Source of the DNA: Gammaproteobacteria bacterium
GTDB taxonomy: Bacteria > Pseudomonadota > Gammaproteobacteria > Pseudomonadales > Oleiphilaceae
Reading direction: 5' to 3'
Assembly (NCBI GenBank): GCA_003695085.1
Contig: RFIV01000295.1
Coordinates: forward strand, 1-9,356
DNA length: 9,356 nt
Shown one piece after another: positions 1-7,061 of the stretch. The notes beneath the pieces are model-generated. The model did not search any database. It had not been told where the DNA came from and saw only the letters and a program-made list of their open reading frames with translations. Numbering within the stretch: the first letter of the stretch is position 1; each line of letters opens with the position of its first letter. Made by a program: the position numbers and the translations under genes.

Positions 1-1284
1 GATGTACTGATAGCCACGTCCATGGCGGCCCTGATCGGACGGCCTCTGGCCGGGCTGATTCTGACAGGCAACCTGCAGCCCGACCCGCGCACCCTCAGGC
101 TGTGCCAAAAGGCGTTCGAAACCGGACTGCCGGTATTGTCCACCCACCATGACTCCTACTCCACGGCCAACCTCCTGTCGCGGATGAATACCGAGGTGCC
201 TGTAGACGACCTCGAACGCGTCGAGCGTGTCCTTGACGCCGTGGCCAGTGCGCTGGATGTGCGCCGCCTTATCGAGCAGGTTCAGGTACCGCGGCGGCAG
301 CGCATGTCTCCGGCGGCCTTCCGGCACGATCTGAGCAAGCGCGCCCGGGCAGCGGGCAAGCGGATTGTGCTGCCAGAAGGGGATGAACCCCGTACAGTAC
401 GGGCCGCAGCCATCTGCCAGGAGCGCGGCCTCGCCCGATGCGTCCTGCTGGGCAAGCCCGGAACGATCCGGAGCGTCGCCGAAGCTCAGGGCATCGAGCT
501 GCCCGACGGGATTGAAATCATCGACCCGGACAGTGTACGTCAGCGCTATATCGCACCCATGGTAGAGCTGCGCCGCCACAAGGGCCTGACGCCCCAGATG
601 GCAGAAGCCCAACTGGAGGACAACGTGGTACTCGGCACCATGATGCTGGCTCAGGATGATGTTGACGGACTGGTTTCCGGCGCCGTCCACACCACCGCCA
701 ACACTGTCCGGCCGGCCCTGCAGCTGATCAAGACCCGTCCGGACGCCAAGCTGGTTTCCTCGGTCTTTTTCATGCTGCTGCCGGATCAGGTGGTGGTGTA
801 CGGAGACTGTGCCATCAACCCGGACCCCAACGCCGAAGAGCTCGCCGATATCGCCATCCAGTCTGCCGATTCTGCCGCCCTCTTCGGCATTACGCCACGG
901 GTGGCCATGATCAGCTACAGCACCGGGACCTCTGGCAGTGGCGAGGATGTGGAAAAGGTGCGACAGGCGACACAGCTGGCCAAGCAGCGGCGCCCGGACC
1001 TGCTGATTGACGGGCCGCTGCAATATGATGCCGCAGCCAATGCCGATGTTGCGCGCCTGAAAGCCCCGAACAGTCCGGTGGCAGGCCAGGCGACCGTTTT
1101 CATCTTCCCGGATCTGAATACGGGCAATACCACATACAAGGCGGTGCAGCGCAGCGCCAACGTGGTCAGTATCGGTCCGATGTTGCAAGGTTTGCGCAAG
1201 CCGGTCAATGACCTGTCACGCGGTGCACTGGTGGATGACATCGTCTTTACCATTGCCCTGACAGCCGTGCAGGCCACTCAGTAA
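1..1284 (+). CDS. pta: Phosphate acetyltransferase, C-terminal part (5' end outside window)
   Basis: Phosphate acetyltransferase interconverts acetyl-CoA plus phosphate and acetyl phosphate plus CoA in the cytoplasm. With acetate kinase it forms the Pta-AckA acetate pathway. The frame is open from base 1, so the start is outside; 427 residues are visible, ending in TAA. Visible residues 1 to about 90 look like the end of the central DRTGG-type domain. From about residue 103 the catalytic PTA_PTB domain follows, opening with GKRIVLPEGDEPR. Signature stretches are DGLVSGAVHTT (222-232), SYSTGTSGSG (305-314), DGPLQYDAA (337-345), FPDLNTGNTTYK and SRGALVDDI near the end, all very close to the E. 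coli C-terminus as I remember it. A DRTGG domain before the catalytic domain means the long, roughly 700-residue form, so a P-loop N-terminal domain should lie upstream. No ackA is visible. The gene converges on der with 61 bases between their stop codons. Confidence 0.96.
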   Translation, partial: DVLIATSMAALIGRPLAGLILTGNLQPDPRTLRLCQKAFETGLPVLSTHHDSYSTANLLSRMNTEVPVDDLERVERVLDAVASALDVRRLIEQVQVPRRQRMSPAAFRHDLSKRARAAGKRIVLPEGDEPRTVRAAAICQERGLARCVLLGKPGTIRSVAEAQGIELPDGIEIIDPDSVRQRYIAPMVELRRHKGLTPQMAEAQLEDNVVLGTMMLAQDDVDGLVSGAVHTTANTVRPALQLIKTRPDAKLVSSVFFMLLPDQVVVYGDCAINPDPNAEELADIAIQSADSAALFGITPRVAMISYSTGTSGSGEDVEKVRQATQLAKQRRPDLLIDGPLQYDAAANADVARLKAPNSPVAGQATVFIFPDLNTGNTTYKAVQRSANVVSIGPMLQGLRKPVNDLSRGALVDDIVFTIALTAVQATQ

Positions 1285-1285
1285 A

Positions 1286-1322
1286 ACGACAAACGGGTGC
1301 CACCTGGCACCCGTCTGGTCGT
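1286..1322. terminator. Shared hairpin terminator between convergent pta and der
   Basis: The gap between the two convergent stop codons holds a perfect 9-bp inverted repeat: ACGGGTGCC (1293-1301), loop ACCT, GGCACCCGT (1306-1314). An outer 5-bp arm, ACGAC (1286-1290) with GTCGT (1318-1322), extends it across a small internal loop. Reading leftwards, for the der operon, the inner stem is followed by the T-rich tail TTTGTCGTTTTAC, which fits intrinsic termination. Reading rightwards, for pta, the following bases (CTGGTCGTCACCCCTTCTG) are only weakly T-rich. Termination of the der side is therefore better supported than that of the pta side. The der-side tail runs into the end of pta, so the two transcripts overlap slightly. 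The repeat is seen directly; its function is inferred. Confidence 0.75.
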
Positions 1323-1345
1323 CACCCCTTCTGCTCTCTCGCCGT

Positions 1346-2815
1346 TCAGCCGCCCTGTTTCTTTTTCTTCTTGCGCTTCTTCTCCTGTTTCTTGACATGC
1401 TGAACCAGGCGCGCACGCTTGCGTTGCTGACGTGGCGTCAGTTTGTTTACACGCCCCGCAAACGGGTTCTCACCGGAGCGAAACTCGAAGCGCACCGGGT
1501 TGCCAACCACCCCCAGCACCTTTCGAAAAACATTCTCGAGATAGCGCTTGTAGCTGTTCGGGAGTTCATCCACCAGATTGCCGTGCACAATAACACGCGG
1601 CGGATTGCTGCCCCCCTGATGGGCCATGCGCAGCTTGGACCTACGCCCCCGCACCAGCGGCGGTGGATGATCGGACACTGCATCATGAAGGAGATCTGTC
1701 AGCTGACGCGTGCTCCACTTGGCAAAGGCCGATGCATGACAATCATGAATGGAGTCATACAGGTGGCCAACGCCCGTGCCATGCAAAGCCGAAATGAAGT
1801 GCACAGGCGCCCAGTTCACGAAACCCAGCCGCAATTCGACCTGCGCCTTGACATGCGCCTTCTGGTCCGGGTCCATGCCATCCCACTTGTTGATGGCAAT
1901 GATGAGCGAGCGCCCCTTCTCCAGCGCATAGCCCAGCAGGTGCAGATCCTGATCGACGATGCCTTCCCGGGCATCCACCACCAGTACCACCACATGAGCA
2001 TCGGAAATGGCCTGCAGTGTCTTGATAATGGAAAACTTCTCTACATGCAGGTCCACGTTCTTGCGCCGCCGCACGCCTGCCGTGTCAATGAGGGTGTAGC
2101 GTCGCCCCTGTCTTTCATAGGGAATGTATACCGAGTCGCGGGTGGTTCCGGGATGATCAAAGACCACCACGCGCTCTTCACCCAGCAGCCGGTTGACCAA
2201 TGTGGACTTGCCCACATTGGGACGACCGATGATCCCGACGCGGATGCTGTCCCCCGGCTCATCCGAATCCGACGCCACAGGCAAAGGCTCCAGCAACACT
2301 TCCAGCATGGAGCGGATCCCCCGGTTGTGGGTAGCAGACGTGTAGAACACCTCCTCCCCGACGCCCAGGGCAAAAAACTCTGCCGCTGCTGCTTCTGGCT
2401 GCAGGCCGTCCACCTTGTTGACGACCAGATGACATGTCTTGCCCCGACGCCTCAGAGCATCCGCCACCACCTCATCTGCAGCCGTGCAACCGCTTTGGGC
2501 ATCCACCACGAACAGGACGACATCGGCTTCATCCATGGCCGAATAGGATTGCTGCGCCATGGCCGCATCAATACCGGTTTCATCTCCGGTTATGCCCCCG
2601 GTATCCACCACAATGAAGCGCTTACCGTTGAATTCGCCCTCACCGTACTTGCGATCCCGGGTCAGTCCTTCAAAGTCGGCAACAATGGCGTCCTTCGAAC
2701 GGGTCAACCGGTTGAAGAGCGTCGACTTGCCCACATTCGGGCGCCCAACCAGCGCGATGACGGGAGGCGCAACACGCGGCGCTTCAATTGTTTCAACAGG
2801 CGTCCCAGTGGTCAT
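1346..2815 (-). CDS. der: Ribosome biogenesis GTPase Der (EngA), double G domain
   Basis: Der is an essential GTPase that acts in maturation of the 50S ribosomal subunit. The 489-residue protein carries two tandem GTPase domains. G domain 1 has the P-loop GRPNVGKS (24-31), T52, DTGG (71-74) and NKVD (133-136). G domain 2 has GRPNVGKS (197-204), DTAG (244-247), NKWD (309-312) and SALHG (342-346). A KH-like domain fills about 370-470, including PPLVRGRR and DLPNSYKRY-like stretches. The tail (475-486) is strongly basic, with ten Lys/Arg. Compared with E. coli Der, the N-terminus has about 17 extra residues before the first beta strand, and the acidic linker between the G domains is short (about 181-190). 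The ATG start overlaps the bamB stop as ATGA, with GGAG 11 bases upstream, and no better start lies before the P-loop. It is the last gene of the - strand block, followed by the shared terminator. Confidence 0.98.
   Translation of the reverse strand: MTTGTPVETIEAPRVAPPVIALVGRPNVGKSTLFNRLTRSKDAIVADFEGLTRDRKYGEGEFNGKRFIVVDTGGITGDETGIDAAMAQQSYSAMDEADVVLFVVDAQSGCTAADEVVADALRRRGKTCHLVVNKVDGLQPEAAAAEFFALGVGEEVFYTSATHNRGIRSMLEVLLEPLPVASDSDEPGDSIRVGIIGRPNVGKSTLVNRLLGEERVVVFDHPGTTRDSVYIPYERQGRRYTLIDTAGVRRRKNVDLHVEKFSIIKTLQAISDAHVVVLVVDAREGIVDQDLHLLGYALEKGRSLIIAINKWDGMDPDQKAHVKAQVELRLGFVNWAPVHFISALHGTGVGHLYDSIHDCHASAFAKWSTRQLTDLLHDAVSDHPPPLVRGRRSKLRMAHQGGSNPPRVIVHGNLVDELPNSYKRYLENVFRKVLGVVGNPVRFEFRSGENPFAGRVNKLTPRQQRKRARLVQHVKKQEKKRKKKKKQGG
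2197..2220. repeat. Perfect inverted repeat inside the second P-loop codons of der
   Basis: CCAATGTGG (2197-2205) and CCACATTGG (2212-2220) are perfect 9-base inverted arms around a 6-base loop. On the - strand they encode the PNVGKSTLV part of the second P-loop. The equivalent codons of the first P-loop, near 2724-2741, share a 14-base stretch (gacttgcccacatt) but do not form the arms. No function is evident; it may be chance imposed by the conserved peptide. Confidence 0.5.
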
Positions 2816-3969
2816 GCGTCATCATTCTCCAGAGTGATTCTGATCAGGTCGCCACCCTGCGTCTGAACAAGCAGATCTTCTTCCACCATCTGAGGGCGCA
2901 CACGTACGGCAGCCGAATCCACTTTCAACCGCCCCCTGAGCTGCCCGTTCCCGGCATCCAGTACATGCAGATAGCCTTCGAAATCCCCCACAACAACACG
3001 CCCACGCCAGATGACCGGGGCACTCAGATCCCGCCAGGCCAGTTCACTGGTATGCCAAAGCAATTCACCGGTGCGGTTGTTCCACGCGCGCACGTCGCCG
3101 TTATCCTCGGTAATCACGAGCAGATCGTCGGTCACCGCCGGCGTCGTATAGCCAGAGGCCGGCGTATTCCAGAGCTTCCGGCCACTGGCCATTTCTATCT
3201 GAATCAGGTTGCCCTGATAACCCAATGCGGTGAGAACCCCGCGATGCAGGCTCAGCCCGCCATCGACATCCACGAGCCTGTCCAGGAGTGTCCTGCCCGT
3301 GGGTTCGGCCACCGGTGTGCTCCAGATAACGGCGCCCGTATCGGCGTCCAGCGCCTGCACCCGCCCGGATGAGGTCGCCACATAGACACGCCCTGCAGAC
3401 CAAACCGGAGGCGCAGTGCCCCGCAGTGTAAGATTGGGTTCGGTCACCTGCTGCTGCCAGACACGCTGCCCGGTGCGCGCGTCAAATGCCATGACGTTAC
3501 CGTTGATGACATAGACATACACACGCCCTCCCCCCACACCAGGCCGGGTAACCACCTCGCTCGGCAGGGATGTGCGCCAGGCCACCTTCTGATCGGCCAG
3601 GCTGATGGCAATCAGTTCACCCGCCCGGGTGGTCACAAAGGCATTTACACCATCGGTGCTGACGCCCGCCAGTAACGGCTCGTCCAGATCCAGGTTCCAA
3701 AGGGCGCGACCGGAAGCGACCTCCAGAACGCTCAGCTCACCGTCCCGGCTCACGGCGAGAATGCGATCCTCCACGACGACCGGTTCCAGGCGCAACTGCA
3801 GTTTACCGATATCACTGCCGATATCCGCAGACCAGACTTCATCCAGCCGATCAACCGCTGTGAATGGCTTCAGCTCGGCAGGTGGGGGGCGCACAGCTTC
3901 GGAGCCGCAGCCTGCGAGCAGCAAAGCCGCCAGGCACAGCGCCCCAAGGCGCCGCACGTACTTACACAT
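2812..3969 (-). CDS. bamB: Outer membrane assembly lipoprotein BamB
   Basis: BamB is a lipoprotein of the BAM complex. It is anchored to the inner face of the outer membrane and helps BamA insert beta-barrel proteins. The 385-residue product starts with a basic, then hydrophobic, signal peptide ending in the lipobox LAGC, so Cys21 should be lipidated. The residue after it is Gly, not Asp, which agrees with sorting to the outer membrane. The rest is a PQQ-like beta propeller: short turns of the type TG-x-x-x-W recur with Trp at 91, 131, 171, 216, 267 and 305. The LLDRLVDVDGG stretch (228-238) and VVGDFEGYLHVLD (325-337) match conserved BamB segments, and the length is near that of the E. coli protein. 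The ATG overlaps the yfgM end by 8 bases (ATGTGTAA) with GGAAG 9 bases upstream; the stop overlaps the der start. A quinoprotein enzyme is unlikely given the lipobox and neighbours. Confidence 0.96.
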   Translation of the reverse strand: MCKYVRRLGALCLAALLLAGCGSEAVRPPPAELKPFTAVDRLDEVWSADIGSDIGKLQLRLEPVVVEDRILAVSRDGELSVLEVASGRALWNLDLDEPLLAGVSTDGVNAFVTTRAGELIAISLADQKVAWRTSLPSEVVTRPGVGGGRVYVYVINGNVMAFDARTGQRVWQQQVTEPNLTLRGTAPPVWSAGRVYVATSSGRVQALDADTGAVIWSTPVAEPTGRTLLDRLVDVDGGLSLHRGVLTALGYQGNLIQIEMASGRKLWNTPASGYTTPAVTDDLLVITEDNGDVRAWNNRTGELLWHTSELAWRDLSAPVIWRGRVVVGDFEGYLHVLDAGNGQLRGRLKVDSAAVRVRPQMVEEDLLVQTQGGDLIRITLENDDA

Positions 3970-4615
3970 CCGCCAGGTCTTCCAGTTTCAGCTCGACCAA
4001 TTGGGCGCCCATGCCAGCCTTGGTATACGCTTCGCGGGCGGCTTCATACGCCTTTTTGGCCGCAGGGCGATCGCCTTTCATCTTGAGAATATCGCCCCGC
4101 AGCTCCTGGCTGGCGCCGAAGAAAGGACTCTCTTCCCCAACTGTCAACAGAGCCAGCGCAGCGTCATACTCACCTTTTGCAGCACGAGACAGTGCCAGAC
4201 GCTGGCCGACCAGCGTCTTGATCGCCGGATCCTGGACCGTAGCGGACAGTTTTTCCAGAACCGCTTCAGCCTCTTCGGCCTTGCCCTCATCCATCATCAA
4301 CCGGGCCTTGAGCAATTGGCCAAGCTGGCCATAAGCCGTATCACCAAACTGCTTTTCCAGACTTTCGATCTTGAAAGCGGCGGTTGCACGCTGAGCCTCG
4401 GTGGCACCGGGTTGAGAAGTGGTCGCAACCAGATTCAGAGCCTCCTGATAAAGCAGCGAGGCCTGATACTTCTGCTCGGTCTGATACTGCTGCCAAGCCT
4501 TCCAGCCAAACACAATTGCCAGGGCCAGGCCGACCCCGATCATCAGGCTGGTGCCATTTTCCTTCCACCAGTTCTTGATCAGCTGAATCTGTTCTTCTTC
4601 TGAGCGCATGTCCAC
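3962..4615 (-). CDS. yfgM: YfgM-family inner membrane TPR-like protein
   Basis: This belongs to the YfgM family (tetratricopeptide-like, DUF2133). In E. coli YfgM is a single-pass inner-membrane protein whose periplasmic part associates with the SecYEG translocon and the chaperone PpiD. From the GTG start the product has 217 residues: a short charged cytoplasmic N-terminus with EEEQIQLIKNWWKENG (6-21), one membrane segment at about 23-42 (SLMIGVGLALAIVFGWKAW), then an Ala/Glu/Leu-rich helical domain with TPR-like helix pairs (about 50-205). Two starts are possible. GTG at 4615 has GAGGAG 7 bases upstream; ATG at 4609, two codons later, would have a 13-base spacing. I prefer GTG, but the product differs by only two residues. 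A longer reading to 4675 would overlap hisS by about 45 bases and has no family support. It lies 13 bases after hisS and overlaps bamB by 8 bases. Confidence 0.9.
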   Translation of the reverse strand: MDMRSEEEQIQLIKNWWKENGTSLMIGVGLALAIVFGWKAWQQYQTEQKYQASLLYQEALNLVATTSQPGATEAQRATAAFKIESLEKQFGDTAYGQLGQLLKARLMMDEGKAEEAEAVLEKLSATVQDPAIKTLVGQRLALSRAAKGEYDAALALLTVGEESPFFGASQELRGDILKMKGDRPAAKKAYEAAREAYTKAGMGAQLVELKLEDLADV

Positions 4616-4622
4616 GCAGGTT

Positions 4623-4628
4623 CTCCTC
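4623..4628 (-). promoter_or_regulatory. Ribosome binding site choosing the yfgM start
   Basis: The hexamer GAGGAG sits directly after the hisS TAA stop, exactly 7 bases before the GTG at 4615 and 13 bases before the ATG at 4609. Usual spacing favours the GTG. Confidence 0.65.
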
Positions 4629-5924
4629 TTAAGACTTTTCTGCTTCGATGCCAAGGCAACGTGCAAGATATGCATTTACGGCGTTTTTTTCCAGCGTCTG
4701 TTGCTCGCCTTCGGCGCGCAGGGGCTTGACAGTAACCTGACCGGCCGCCGCCTCATTCTCCCCGATAATCAGTACCCAGCGGGCACCACTCTTGTCCGCC
4801 TTCTTCATCTGACTCTTGAATGAGCCCCCGCCACAGATCTGCTGAATCCGGGCTGCGGGCAGCGCAGTGCGCAGGTCTTCCGCGACCGTCAGGGCATACG
4901 TCTGCGTCCCCTGGCCCACGGCGATCACAGCTGCATCCGGTGCAGGATTGATATCTTCGGGCAGCAGGCCGAGGGATTCGAGCATGAGAATCAGGCGCTC
5001 CACCCCCATGGCGAATCCAACAGCCGGAGTGGGCTTGCCCCCAAGCTGGGCAACCAGCCCGTCATAACGGCCTCCGGCACATACCGTGCCCTGGGCACCC
5101 AGCGCATCCGTCACCCATTCGAAGACCGTCAGGCAGTAATAATCCAACCCACGCACCAGCGCAGGGTTTACCACGTAGCGCACCCCACAGGCATCCAGTG
5201 CCTGACACAGGCCTTCAAAATGCGCTCGGGACGCCTCGTCCAGATAGTCGGTCAGCACCGGTGCATCCGTCAGAATCTTGCGCGTCTCCGGGTCCTTGGT
5301 GTCCAGGATGCGCAGCGGGTTGGTGTTCAGTCGTCGGCGGCTGTCCTCGTCCAGATCGGACTCGTACTGACGCAGGTAGGACACCAGCGCATCGCGATAG
5401 CGCGCACGGGCTTCGTTCGAACCCAGTGAGTTGAGCTCCAGCCGCACATGCTCGGTCAGTCCCAGGTGCTTCCAGAGACGCGCCGTCAACAGGATGACTT
5501 CTGCATCAATGTCCGGGCCGGCCATGCCAAAGCATTCGGCGCCGATCTGGTGAAACTGACGATAACGCCCCTTCTGAGGACGCTCGTGCCGGAACATGGG
5601 GCCGCGATACCACAACCGCTGCACCTGATTGAACAACAGGCCATGTTGTTCACCCGCACGCACCACGCCTGCCGTGCCCTCGGGACGCAACGTCAGGCTG
5701 TCACCGTTGCGATCCTCGAAGGTGTACATCTCCTTTTCGACGATGTCAGTCACTTCGCCGATGGAGCGCTTGAAGAGTTCGGTCTGCTCCAGAACCGGTG
5801 TCCGAATCTCGTCATAACCATAGCGGCTGAACACCTCCGCCGCTGTATTCTCCAGATAACGCCACGCCGGCGTCTGGCCGGGCAGCAGATCATTCATCCC
5901 GCGAATGGCTTGGATACGGGCCAA
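4629..5924 (-). CDS. hisS: Histidine-tRNA ligase (HisRS), TTG start
   Basis: HisRS is the class II synthetase that charges tRNA-His with histidine in the cytoplasm. The 431-residue protein has a motif 1 region (about 33-60), the LRPEGTAG loop (79-86), motif 2 with FRHERPQKGRYRQFHQIG (111-128), the histidine-specific RGLDYY segment (258-263, with the conserved Arg at 258), AGGRYDGL (283-290) and motif 3 GFAMGVERL (303-311). A C-terminal anticodon-binding domain follows (about 330-425). Length and order match the bacterial family. The start is TTG at 5924: the resulting N-terminus MARIQAIRGMNDLLPG aligns end to end with that of E. coli HisRS, while the first ATG (Met10) would remove the conserved QAIRG. 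GAGAGGT lies 8 bases upstream. After RGLDYY it reads CL where I recall NR in E. coli. The gene follows ispG by 24 bases and precedes yfgM by 13. Confidence 0.98.
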   Translation of the reverse strand: MARIQAIRGMNDLLPGQTPAWRYLENTAAEVFSRYGYDEIRTPVLEQTELFKRSIGEVTDIVEKEMYTFEDRNGDSLTLRPEGTAGVVRAGEQHGLLFNQVQRLWYRGPMFRHERPQKGRYRQFHQIGAECFGMAGPDIDAEVILLTARLWKHLGLTEHVRLELNSLGSNEARARYRDALVSYLRQYESDLDEDSRRRLNTNPLRILDTKDPETRKILTDAPVLTDYLDEASRAHFEGLCQALDACGVRYVVNPALVRGLDYYCLTVFEWVTDALGAQGTVCAGGRYDGLVAQLGGKPTPAVGFAMGVERLILMLESLGLLPEDINPAPDAAVIAVGQGTQTYALTVAEDLRTALPAARIQQICGGGSFKSQMKKADKSGARWVLIIGENEAAAGQVTVKPLRAEGEQQTLEKNAVNAYLARCLGIEAEKS

Positions 5925-5932
5925 CGTCGGTT

Positions 5933-5939
5933 ACCTCTC
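5933..5939 (-). promoter_or_regulatory. Ribosome binding site supporting the hisS TTG start
   Basis: GAGAGGT lies 8 bases before the TTG at 5924, inside the 24-base ispG-hisS gap. No in-frame ATG or GTG occurs between it and the conserved start of HisRS, so it decides the TTG start. Confidence 0.7.
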
Positions 5940-5948
5940 AAGTTCAAA

Positions 5949-7061
5949 TCAGTCTTTGGCGATCAGCCGGTCGAGTTCAGCCTGCCTGGCGGCAGCATGC
6001 TCGCGGATCAGTTTCTCGAAATGATCCACCAGTGCATCGTTGTTCAGCTTGTGATCCGGCGTACCCTTTACATACACCAGATTGGAGGGCGATCCCCCGG
6101 TAATGCCCAGGTCGGCCTCGCGCGCCTCACCGGGGCCGTTGACCACGCAGCCGATCACGGCCACATCAAGAGGCGTCGTTACATCTTCCAGGCGGGCCTC
6201 AAGTGCATTCATGGTTCCGATCACATCAAAGTTCTGGCGCGAGCAGCTCGGGCACGCAATAAAATTGATACCCTTGCTCCTCAGTTTAAGACTCTTGAGG
6301 ATCTCGAATCCCACCTTGATTTCTTCCACCGGATCCGCCGCAAGCGAAACCCGCAGGGTGTCGCCGATGCCATCCATCAAGAGGATGCCCAGGCCAATGG
6401 CAGATTTCACGGTTCCGCCACGCAACGCACCTGCCTCGGTAATGCCAAGGTGGAACGGCTGCTCGATCTGGGTGGCCAGCTTGCGATACGCCGCGACGGT
6501 CATGAATACATCCGAAGCCTTGAGGCTGATCTTGTACTCCTGAAAGTCATGGCGATCCAGAATATCGATGTGGCGCATGGCCGACTCGACCAGTGCGTCC
6601 GGTGTGGGTTCGCCATATTTCTTCTGCAAATCCTTTTCAAGCGAGCCGGCATTGACACCAATGCGAATGGGGATGCCATGATCGCGTGCGCTGTCGATGA
6701 CAGCCCGAACCCGGTCTTCCCGACCAATGTTGCCGGGGTTGATACGCAGGCAGTCCGCCCCCTTCTCCGCGACGGCCAGAGCAATCCGGTAGTCAAAGTG
6801 GATATCGGCGATCAGCGGAATCCGAGCTTCCTGACGGATTTTTCCAAAGGCCTCGGCGGCCTCCATATCAGGCACGGAAACACGCACCATGTCCGCACCC
6901 GCCTCTTCAAGCCGGCGAATCTGTGCAACCGTGGCTGCCACATCGTGCGTGGGTGTGTTGGTCATGCTCTGCACCGTAATGGGTGCGTCGCCTCCCACGG
7001 GTACATTGCCTACATGAATCTGACGCGTCTTGCGACGTACGATGGGAGATGCACAGTTCAT
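5949..7061 (-). CDS. ispG: 4-hydroxy-3-methylbut-2-en-1-yl diphosphate synthase IspG (GcpE)
   Basis: IspG carries out the penultimate step of the MEP pathway: reductive ring opening of the cyclic diphosphate MEcPP to HMBPP, using a [4Fe-4S] cluster, in the cytoplasm. The 370-residue protein has the N-terminal TIM-barrel region (about 8-260), with PITVQSMTNTPTHDV (27-41), VRVSVPD, ADIHFDYRIAL (85-95) and LRINPGNIG (105-113). The C-terminal cluster domain supplies Cys270 and Cys273 (CPSC), Cys305 and Glu312 (GCVVNGPGEA), the same numbers as the ligands I recall for E. coli IspG. This is the short bacterial two-domain form without the central insert found in plants and some other bacteria. The ATG overlaps the rodZ stop by one base (TAATG), with GGTGAG 6 bases upstream, so translation is probably coupled to rodZ. 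Confidence 0.98.
   Translation of the reverse strand: MNCASPIVRRKTRQIHVGNVPVGGDAPITVQSMTNTPTHDVAATVAQIRRLEEAGADMVRVSVPDMEAAEAFGKIRQEARIPLIADIHFDYRIALAVAEKGADCLRINPGNIGREDRVRAVIDSARDHGIPIRIGVNAGSLEKDLQKKYGEPTPDALVESAMRHIDILDRHDFQEYKISLKASDVFMTVAAYRKLATQIEQPFHLGITEAGALRGGTVKSAIGLGILLMDGIGDTLRVSLAADPVEEIKVGFEILKSLKLRSKGINFIACPSCSRQNFDVIGTMNALEARLEDVTTPLDVAVIGCVVNGPGEAREADLGITGGSPSNLVYVKGTPDHKLNNDALVDHFEKLIREHAAARQAELDRLIAKD

Noticed and set aside
1355..1372. A possible programmed frameshift in the lysine codons at the end of der.
   Set aside because: The in-frame heptamer is G AAA AAG, which does not fit the X XXY YYZ slippery pattern, and the normal stop follows within a few codons.
1397..2866. 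A 489-codon open frame on the + strand opposite der, by coincidence the same length as Der.
   Set aside because: It covers all but about 50 bases of der in antisense. Its product is rich in His, Arg and Gln with no recognisable domain, and no ribosome binding site or operon context supports it. The conserved double-GTPase reading on the - strand explains the bases.
3605..4603. A 332-codon + strand open frame opposite bamB and yfgM.
   Set aside because: Its composition is Ser/Arg/Leu-rich low complexity and it matches no family I know. Both underlying - strand genes are well supported.
4616..4675. A longer yfgM reading starting at 4675.
   Set aside because: It would overlap hisS by about 45 bases and add residues unlike the family N-terminus. 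A good ribosome binding site lies before the GTG at 4615.
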